From Faeciplasma gallinarum (lineage in GTDB: Bacteria; Bacillota; Clostridia; Oscillospirales; Ruminococcaceae): a stretch of 11,485 nt of DNA. The DNA lies in assembly GCA_018711085.1 (NCBI GenBank), contig DVIR01000010.1:1-11485 (forward strand), read 5' to 3'. Of the stretch, positions 6,972-11,485 are shown one piece after another; position 1 is the first letter of the stretch; every line of letters begins with the position of its first letter. Made by a program: the position numbers and the translations under genes. The notes under the pieces were generated by a model. It saw only the letters and a program-made list of their open reading frames with translations. It was not told the DNA's origin and made no database searches.

Positions 6972-7643
6972 GTGTTCAAAATTCTGATTGCCGAGGACGA
7001 TGCGGAGCTGAGGCAGCTTTTTAAGCATGTCCTCATTAAGAACGGATATTCGGTAAAGGGCGTGTCAAACGGCAAGGAAGCGCTTGACGAGCTTGAAAAC
7101 GAGTATTATGACCTTATAATTTCCGACATCATGATGCCTATAACCGACGGGTACAGCCTTGTAAGGCAGCTGAGGGAAAGCGGCATCGAAACTCCCGTGC
7201 TCATGATAACCGCAAAGGATGCATTTGACGACATGAAAAAGGGCTATATGTCAGGCACGGACGACTACATGGTCAAGCCCATAAACGTAAACGAGATGGT
7301 TTTAAGGGTGGAAGCTTTGTTAAGGCGCGCAAAGATGATAAACGAGCGCAAGCAGGTAATAGGCGGCACCGTGCTTGAGTACGACTACTTATGCGTGACG
7401 ACGAGCAAAGAAAAGGTATACTTGCCGCAAAAGGAGTTTATGCTGCTATACAAGATGGCGTCCTTCCCCGGAAAGATATTTACAAGGCAGCAGCTCATGG
7501 ACGACGTTTGGGGCTATGATTCTGACACCGACAGCCATACGCTTGAGGTGCATATAGCAAGGCTGAGAGAGCGGTTTAAGGACAATCCCGATTTTAAGAT
7601 AGTCACAATGAGAGGTGTCGGATACAAGGTGATAAGAACATGA
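6972..7643 (+). CDS. OmpR-family response regulator
   Basis: 223 residues from GTG at 6972, chosen because AAGGGGTGG ends 8 bases before it and the protein then begins MFKILIAEDD, the usual receiver start. The GTG codons at 6960 and 6963 lie within the ribosome binding site. Receiver: acidic pair Asp9/Asp10, phosphoacceptor Asp52 (in IISDIMMP), Thr80 and Lys102. The residue after KP is Ile rather than the common Phe. The winged-helix output domain occupies about residues 125-223 and ends with the typical MRGVGYKV hairpin. The stop overlaps the kinase start (ATGA), so the two are translationally coupled. It has only family-level similarity to the regulator at 755-1453. Regulon unknown. Confidence 0.93.
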   Translation: MFKILIAEDDAELRQLFKHVLIKNGYSVKGVSNGKEALDELENEYYDLIISDIMMPITDGYSLVRQLRESGIETPVLMITAKDAFDDMKKGYMSGTDDYMVKPINVNEMVLRVEALLRRAKMINERKQVIGGTVLEYDYLCVTTSKEKVYLPQKEFMLLYKMASFPGKIFTRQQLMDDVWGYDSDTDSHTLEVHIARLRERFKDNPDFKIVTMRGVGYKVIRT

Positions 7644-8731
7644 CAAAGAAAAGAGACAAATCCGCCGCAGGCACAGCTCAAAACGCACCAAAAAGAAAAA
7701 AGCCCAAGCTTGGGCTGCATGTTGTTTTTACAATACTCGTTATGAGCGACATACTTGCGGTGGTGATAATATCATCTATCATATCTGCGATATTTAAAAA
7801 GCTGTTTGAGTACACAATAGACCTGCCGGTGTTTGCATGGCTGCTTATATTCAGCCTTACAATAGGCATTGTCGTGACTGCGTTCATAGGCAAGAGCTTT
7901 TTAGAGCCGGTGACAAAGCTGAGCCGCGCCATGAGCAAGGTGGCTAAGGGCGATTTCAGCGTCAGAATAAGCAACAAAAGCAGCTACAAAGAGCTTGAGG
8001 ACATATGCGAGAGTTTTAATCTGATGGCGAGCGAGCTGAGTGCGACAGAGGTTTTGCAGACTGACTTTGTGTCTAACGTTTCGCACGAATTTAAAACGCC
8101 GATAAATGCCATAGAAGGTTATGCTACGCTTTTGCAGGGCAGCGCGGAGGTTTCGGAGCAGGAAAAAGAGTATGTGGACAAGATACTCTTCAACACAAAG
8201 CGTTTGTCCACCCTTGTGGGAAACATACTCTTGCTTTCTAAGGTGGACAATCAGGTGATACAGTCTAAAAAAGAAGCCTTCAGCCTTGACGAGCAGATAC
8301 GGCAGGCGATAATTTCTCTTGAGGCGGACTGGTCAAAGAAAAACATAGATTTTGATGTTGACATGCAGTCGGTTGAGTATGTCGGCGCCGAAGGGCTGAT
8401 GATACACGTTTGGACAAACCTTATAGGCAACGCGATTAAGTTTGACCCTCAGGACGGAATAATAAAAATAAAGCTCTTTAAGGACGGCTCTTCAAACATA
8501 ATATTCACCATTGAGGACAACGGCCCGGGAATAAGCGAGAACGCGATGAAGCACATATTCGACCGGTTTTATCAGGCGGATTCATCACACAAGGAGGAGG
8601 GCAACGGCTTGGGACTTGCGCTTGTCAGCCGCATACTTGCCATGTGCCGCGGAAAAATAGATGTCGAAAACATACTTTCGGACGACGGCGCGGTCAAGGG
8701 CTGCAAATTTACCGTCACGATACCCGCGTGA
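7640..8731 (+). CDS. Membrane sensor histidine kinase with minimal extracellular loop
   Basis: 363 residues. A Lys/Arg-rich cytoplasmic tail (1-24) leads to helix 1 (about 27-51), a loop of about 12 residues (52-63) and helix 2 (about 64-86). A HAMP domain follows (about 87-138), then the dimerisation/phosphoacceptor domain with His149 in SNVSHEFKTPINAI. The ATP-binding domain shows the N box (Asn260 and Asn264 in WTNLIGNAIKF), G1 (DNGPGI, 293-298), F box (FDRFYQ, 307-312) and G2 (GNGLGLAL, 321-328). All catalytic boxes look intact. It should phosphorylate the regulator whose gene it overlaps by 4 bases. With so short a loop it cannot hold a folded external sensor; kinases of this layout usually sense within the membrane or through a partner protein. 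No BceAB-type ABC transporter lies beside it. Confidence 0.95.
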   Translation: MTKKRDKSAAGTAQNAPKRKKPKLGLHVVFTILVMSDILAVVIISSIISAIFKKLFEYTIDLPVFAWLLIFSLTIGIVVTAFIGKSFLEPVTKLSRAMSKVAKGDFSVRISNKSSYKELEDICESFNLMASELSATEVLQTDFVSNVSHEFKTPINAIEGYATLLQGSAEVSEQEKEYVDKILFNTKRLSTLVGNILLLSKVDNQVIQSKKEAFSLDEQIRQAIISLEADWSKKNIDFDVDMQSVEYVGAEGLMIHVWTNLIGNAIKFDPQDGIIKIKLFKDGSSNIIFTIEDNGPGISENAMKHIFDRFYQADSSHKEEGNGLGLALVSRILAMCRGKIDVENILSDDGAVKGCKFTVTIPA

Positions 8732-8746
8732 CAAATGATCGCATAT

Positions 8747-8772
8747 GCCTGTCCGGTTTTAACCGATAAGGC
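8747..8772 (+). terminator. Weak hairpin after the kinase gene (possible terminator)
   Basis: CGGTT/AACCG form a 5-bp stem with a TT loop, and GCCT/AGGC can extend it across a 3x3 internal loop. It starts 16 bases after the kinase stop. No T tract follows, so termination here would be inefficient or factor dependent. Confidence 0.3.
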
Positions 8773-8834
8773 ACATCAATTTTAGAATATATATCCAAAA
8801 CCTCAACAACAATTGAGCTTGAGTTGATAATAAG

Positions 8835-8894
8835 TTGACATTCGCGCGATATATTTATATGTGAAAGCTTATTGCAATTTTATGTTGCAATTTT
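8835..8894 (+). promoter_or_regulatory. Probable promoter and repeat region before the lipid gene cluster
   Basis: A perfect -35 box TTGACA (8835-8840) is followed 17 bases on by TATGTG (8858-8863), only a partial -10 match; several overlapping TATATT-like options make the exact -10 unclear. Just downstream, TTGCAATTTT occurs twice (8872-8881 and 8885-8894) with a 13-base period; each contains the palindrome TTGCAA. The repeats could be regulator sites near the transcription start. Confidence 0.45.
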
Positions 8895-8918
8895 GTATTT
8901 TGCAGAAAGGATGCGCAA

Positions 8919-9443
8919 ATGAAACTTTTACATTGTATTTTATACCTTGGCACAGTGGGAATTATAATTTTCATATCAGGAAGGATAGTTCCTAAGCGCT
9001 GGTTTGATTCAAGGTCATTTCCGTGGAAAAGCTTTGAGTGGGAGCACGGCGGAAGAATATACAACAAGCTCAAAATAAAATCGTGGCAGAACAAGCTGCC
9101 CGATATGAGCAAAATATGCACAAAGATAATGCCTCCTAAGAAGATGGTGTCAACCGACCGTGACAGAATAATTGTGATGCTTCAGGAGACCTGCATAGCG
9201 GAGATCACGCATGTTGTGCTTATATTGCTCAGTCTTGAATGTCTTGAAATATGGGACGGCATAGGCGGAATCATATGCACTGTCATATACATCGCCGCAA
9301 ACATCCCGTATGTAATCATGCAAAGATACAACCGCGCGCGGCTTCAGAAGTTGATAGACCGTGAGGACAGGGTCATGAGTCGTGAAAATGACCATGACAG
9401 GAGCGGAGCTTATAACGGCGACCCGCTGGGCAAACTGAACTGA
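8919..9443 (+). CDS. CrtO-like acyltransferase family membrane protein (glycosyl-diaponeurosporenoate acyltransferase family)
   Basis: 174 residues. Helix 1 is at about 3-22, then a conserved-looking stretch with FPWKSFEWE (34-42) and LPDMSK (60-65), then ETCIAEITH (90-98). Two further hydrophobic helices lie at about 97-109 and 115-135, and a polar, charged tail follows. This pattern is that of the family named after staphylococcal CrtO, which transfers a fatty acyl chain to a glycosylated C30 carotenoid in staphyloxanthin synthesis. Members are widespread in Clostridia that have no known carotenoid pathway, and no carotenoid gene (crtM, crtN, crtP, crtQ) is in this window, so the true acceptor here is unknown. 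AGAAAGGA lies 7 bases before the ATG. It opens a run of four membrane-protein genes of likely lipid function; the next gene starts 32 bases on. Confidence 0.72.
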   Translation: MKLLHCILYLGTVGIIIFISGRIVPKRWFDSRSFPWKSFEWEHGGRIYNKLKIKSWQNKLPDMSKICTKIMPPKKMVSTDRDRIIVMLQETCIAEITHVVLILLSLECLEIWDGIGGIICTVIYIAANIPYVIMQRYNRARLQKLIDREDRVMSRENDHDRSGAYNGDPLGKLN

Positions 9444-9475
9444 GCGCGAAATAACTCACTAAGGAGAATTCGCAC

Positions 9476-10198
9476 ATGGATAAGCTTATAGATTACCGCA
9501 GGTTTCGCTTTAGCAAACTGAAGGGAGAATTTAGGTACGTTCTTCTTTTGCTGTACTGGCCGTTTTACGGCTTGGCGTTCCTGTTTGCTGAGAGGATATA
9601 CAAACCGCCGGCATATCATGAGATGTATTGTTTTTTAGACGACTACATACCATTTAATGAGCTGTTCTTAATCCCGTACATGTTCTGGTTCGTATTTTTA
9701 GTAGGCATGCTTGCGTATTCGTTTTTCTTCGACGCAGAAAGCTTTACTAAGATGATGCAGTTTATCATCATTACATATACGGTTTCGCTGATAATATTCT
9801 TCCTGTACCCCAATGCTCAGTATTTAAGACCTGCCGAGTTTGAGGGGGCCAACTTTTTAACGAGGTTTATGGCTGACTTTTATCAGTTTGACACAAACAC
9901 AAACGTCTGCCCTTCCCTTCACGTCATAGGTTCCTTCGCCGCTATGTTCTGCGGCTGGCACACAAAGCGTTTTTCATCAAAGGGATGGCGCATAGCCTTC
10001 ACAGTGACGGCAATTCTCATTTCAATATCCACTGTGTTCTTGAAACAGCACTCGGTTATTGATATAATAGTAGCTGTACCGATATGTATAATAGCATACT
10101 TTATATGCTACAGGCGCAAGCCGCATGCAAGAGCAACCGCGGGCGCACTTATGTCGGCAGCGAAAGGAGAAAAGGCAAATGAAAAAGTTTCTGTATAA
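9476..10198 (+). CDS. PAP2-superfamily membrane phosphatase or phosphotransferase
   Basis: 240 residues with about six hydrophobic helices, starting near residues 20-37. The three motifs of the PAP2 superfamily are visible in the reduced form seen in the AUR1/inositolphosphotransferase-like branch: YLRP (Arg118, Pro119), CPSLHV (Ser147, His149) and KQHSVID (His192, Asp196). The histidines would form the phospho-enzyme and act as acid/base. The usual Lys of motif 1 and the Arg of motif 3 are not seen in their normal places; motif 3 has Lys190 instead. Likely substrates are lipid phosphates such as phosphatidate, lysophosphatidate or undecaprenyl pyrophosphate, or transfer of a headgroup between lipids. 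AAGGAGA lies 8 bases before the ATG. The end overlaps the next gene by 20 bases, which fits one operon. Confidence 0.85.
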   Translation: MDKLIDYRRFRFSKLKGEFRYVLLLLYWPFYGLAFLFAERIYKPPAYHEMYCFLDDYIPFNELFLIPYMFWFVFLVGMLAYSFFFDAESFTKMMQFIIITYTVSLIIFFLYPNAQYLRPAEFEGANFLTRFMADFYQFDTNTNVCPSLHVIGSFAAMFCGWHTKRFSSKGWRIAFTVTAILISISTVFLKQHSVIDIIVAVPICIIAYFICYRRKPHARATAGALMSAAKGEKANEKVSV

Positions 10199-10793
10199 CT
10201 TTAAGTCGCTTATCTACTGTTTGTGCGAGCTGGCTGTGGGAATACTCATCTTTATCGATCCCATTGCTTTCACGTCAGCTATAATAACCGTCATAGGAAT
10301 AGTGCTGACCGTACTGGGCGTCTTGAGCGTCATGAACTACTTCAGGCTCAGTCCCGAAGTCGGCGCAATGACTACAAGCTTGGCAAGAGGACTTATATTT
10401 ATCTGCGGCGGAGTGTTCTGCATAGTCAACCCCGGATGGTTTGCCGATGTGTTCCCCGTTCTTGCCATAGTGTACGGTATAATAATACTTGTAACAGGAC
10501 TTATAAAACTGCAGTGGGTTGTTGACATTATAAGGCTCAAAAAGGGCGACTGGATAGTTCCCGCCGTCGGAGCAGCTACATCTGTAATACTTGCAGTCGT
10601 AATACTTATTAACCCGTTCGTCTCGGTAGAAGTGATGTGGGCGTTTGTAGGCGCAGCCATGATCGTAGAGGCTGTTATCGACGGAATATCTACATTTACA
10701 AAGCTTCGCGACAACCATTCATCGGGCGGAAGCTCGTCCGATGCCGACTCAGGCACCTCCGACACGGAAATACAAATAACCGACGCAGAATGA
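10179..10793 (+). CDS. DUF308 (HdeD-like) integral membrane protein
   Basis: 204 residues from ATG at 10179. AAAGGAG ends 9 bases upstream, which picks this start over an in-frame ATG at 10125 that would overlap the PAP2 gene by 74 bases. About six hydrophobic helices come in pairs, each pair with the repeated pattern of the DUF308 family: a helix, an aspartate/asparagine-proline turn (IDP at 27-29, VNP at about 83-85, INP at about 143-145), then a second helix. The C-terminal 30 residues are hydrophilic and rich in Ser, Asp and Glu. E. coli HdeD is linked to acid resistance, but most members have no known function. Position within the lipid cluster suggests a membrane role, which is inference only. 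Confidence 0.82.
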   Translation: MKKFLYNFKSLIYCLCELAVGILIFIDPIAFTSAIITVIGIVLTVLGVLSVMNYFRLSPEVGAMTTSLARGLIFICGGVFCIVNPGWFADVFPVLAIVYGIIILVTGLIKLQWVVDIIRLKKGDWIVPAVGAATSVILAVVILINPFVSVEVMWAFVGAAMIVEAVIDGISTFTKLRDNHSSGGSSSDADSGTSDTEIQITDAE

Positions 10794-10806
10794 GCGTCAG
10801 ATTAAA

Positions 10807-11430
10807 ATGCTTATTTATATAATTTTGGGCTACATCTCGGGAAGCATACTTTACGCTCCGATATGGGCTAAAATACTTCACACAGGAAGCATAACCGAAA
10901 AGAGCAAGGACAAAAATCCCGGCACGGCAAACGCATTTATGTACGGCGGAGTTCTTTGCGGCGTGCTCACCCTTGTATGCGAGCTTTTAAAGGGCTACAT
11001 ACCGGTGAGACTGTGCATAATGAATAATCCCGGCTGTGTCAGGGACAATGTGCTGTTTGCGCTTGTGCTGTGCGCACCCGTCATCGGGCATATATTCCCC
11101 ATCCTCAACGGCTTTCACGGCGGAAAAGGAATCGCCGCAACATTCGGATGCCTTTTAGGGCTTGTGCCGATGTTTGAGCCGGTGCTGATAATGGCTGCGA
11201 CGTTTATATTCTTCTCGGTGATATTAAAAATTTCCCCGAACATATACCGCACGATTGCAGCGTACATAACAGCTCTGCCGCTGATGACGGCATTTTCGCT
11301 TAAACTCGGCGTCATTCCCATATGCATAGGTTTTACCATAATAACCATTGCCGTCGGGTACAAGCTTTTTAAGAGCAGCGAAGAGCGCGAAAAGCTCACA
11401 CTGAGCATTTTGTGGAGGCAGATACATTGA
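10807..11430 (+). CDS. PlsY-like acyl-phosphate:glycerol-3-phosphate acyltransferase, divergent
   Basis: 207 residues, the usual PlsY length, with about six or seven hydrophobic helices. PlsY transfers an acyl group from acyl-phosphate to glycerol 3-phosphate at the membrane, the first step of phospholipid synthesis. Motif 1 Gly-Ser is at 12-13, and motif 3 is well kept as GHIFPILNGFHGGKG (94-108). Motif 2 is altered: KDKNPGTANAFM (34-45) replaces the usual GSGNPGATNxxR form, with the conserved Arg position held by Met45 and the following Asp (in LLD-LKG) changed to Glu59. The protein may therefore be a paralogue with another acceptor or donor. No clear ribosome binding site precedes the ATG, and no other in-frame start is available; it begins 13 bases after the DUF308 stop, so translation is probably coupled. 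Not named plsY because of the motif change. Confidence 0.83.
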   Translation: MLIYIILGYISGSILYAPIWAKILHTGSITEKSKDKNPGTANAFMYGGVLCGVLTLVCELLKGYIPVRLCIMNNPGCVRDNVLFALVLCAPVIGHIFPILNGFHGGKGIAATFGCLLGLVPMFEPVLIMAATFIFFSVILKISPNIYRTIAAYITALPLMTAFSLKLGVIPICIGFTIITIAVGYKLFKSSEEREKLTLSILWRQIH

Positions 11431-11485
11431 CGCCGGCCGATATATGCATTCTGGCGGCTTACTATAAAACGAAAGGTGTTTTAAG
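11427..11485 (+). CDS. Start of an unidentified gene with TTG start codon (runs off window)
   Basis: TTG at 11427 overlaps the preceding stop as TTGA and has a well-placed GGAGG (11414-11418) exactly 8 bases upstream. The frame stays open to the window end and reads M-TPADICILAAYYKTKGVL. This is too short to identify. The overlap suggests it continues the lipid operon. The evidence is the ribosome binding site and the coupling; a chance open frame of this length is possible. Confidence 0.5.
   Translation, partial: MTPADICILAAYYKTKGVL

Noticed and set aside
6922..6987. Short frame of 21 codons with three Cys (starting MKGLNKCKRYD) in the leader of the second regulator, possibly a leader peptide
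   Set aside because: There is no ribosome binding site ahead of its ATG, and most of its second half overlaps the regulator's own binding site and start, so a chance frame is more likely.
10275..10765. Minus-strand open frames of 142 and 147 codons opposite the DUF308 gene
   Set aside because: They mirror the codon bias of the DUF308 gene, have no ribosome binding site, and resemble no known protein.

Overview
The window reads as chromosomal DNA of a Gram-positive anaerobe of the class Clostridia (Bacillota), probably a gut or environmental relative of the Oscillospiraceae/Lachnospiraceae. The basis is strong AGGAGG-type ribosome binding sites, sigma-A-type promoters, a lipobox lipoprotein, VanR-like regulators, a CsoR/CopA copper operon with clostridial-type proteins, and a PlsY-family acyltransferase. 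The assignment is by protein resemblance only. I see no mobile element, CRISPR array, rRNA or tRNA. No gap between genes exceeds 300 bases.

Left part (1-6689), all on the minus strand. Reading in the direction of transcription, there are three units. (a) csoR-copA (6689 to 3752) is a copper-sensing repressor followed after 10 bases by a copper-exporting P-type ATPase. It is driven by a consensus promoter whose spacer holds a G-rich dyad typical of CsoR operators. The ATPase carries an extra CopZ-like metal-binding domain at its C-terminus. (b) A single gene (3607 to 1634) encodes a membrane-anchored lipoprotein of glycoside hydrolase family 127 (beta-L-arabinofuranosidase type). It has its own promoter, an operator-like palindrome on the -10 box, and a downstream terminator. 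(c) A two-component system follows (1453 to the window edge): an OmpR/VanR-type response regulator, then the N-terminal 246 residues of a sensor kinase with a large, very acidic extracellular domain. The kinase runs off the window at base 1.

The divergent junction at 6690-6971 separates the minus block from the plus block and holds back-to-back promoters.

Right part (6972-11485), all on the plus strand. A second two-component system (regulator and kinase overlapping by ATGA) has a kinase with almost no extracellular loop. After a 187-base gap comes a tight membrane-lipid gene cluster: a CrtO-like acyltransferase family protein, a PAP2-superfamily phosphatase/transferase, a DUF308 (HdeD-like) membrane protein, a divergent PlsY-like acyltransferase, and the first codons of another gene with a TTG start. 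Spacings are short (overlap 20 bases to gap 32 bases), so they are probably one operon.

Most of the window is recognisable families. The parts most worth a second look are the lipid cluster (a CrtO-like protein with no carotenoid genes in view, beside a PlsY homologue lacking a conserved arginine), the CopA-CopZ fusion, and two nearly perfect palindromes sitting on -10 boxes. I did not find convincing evidence of a wholly new system.
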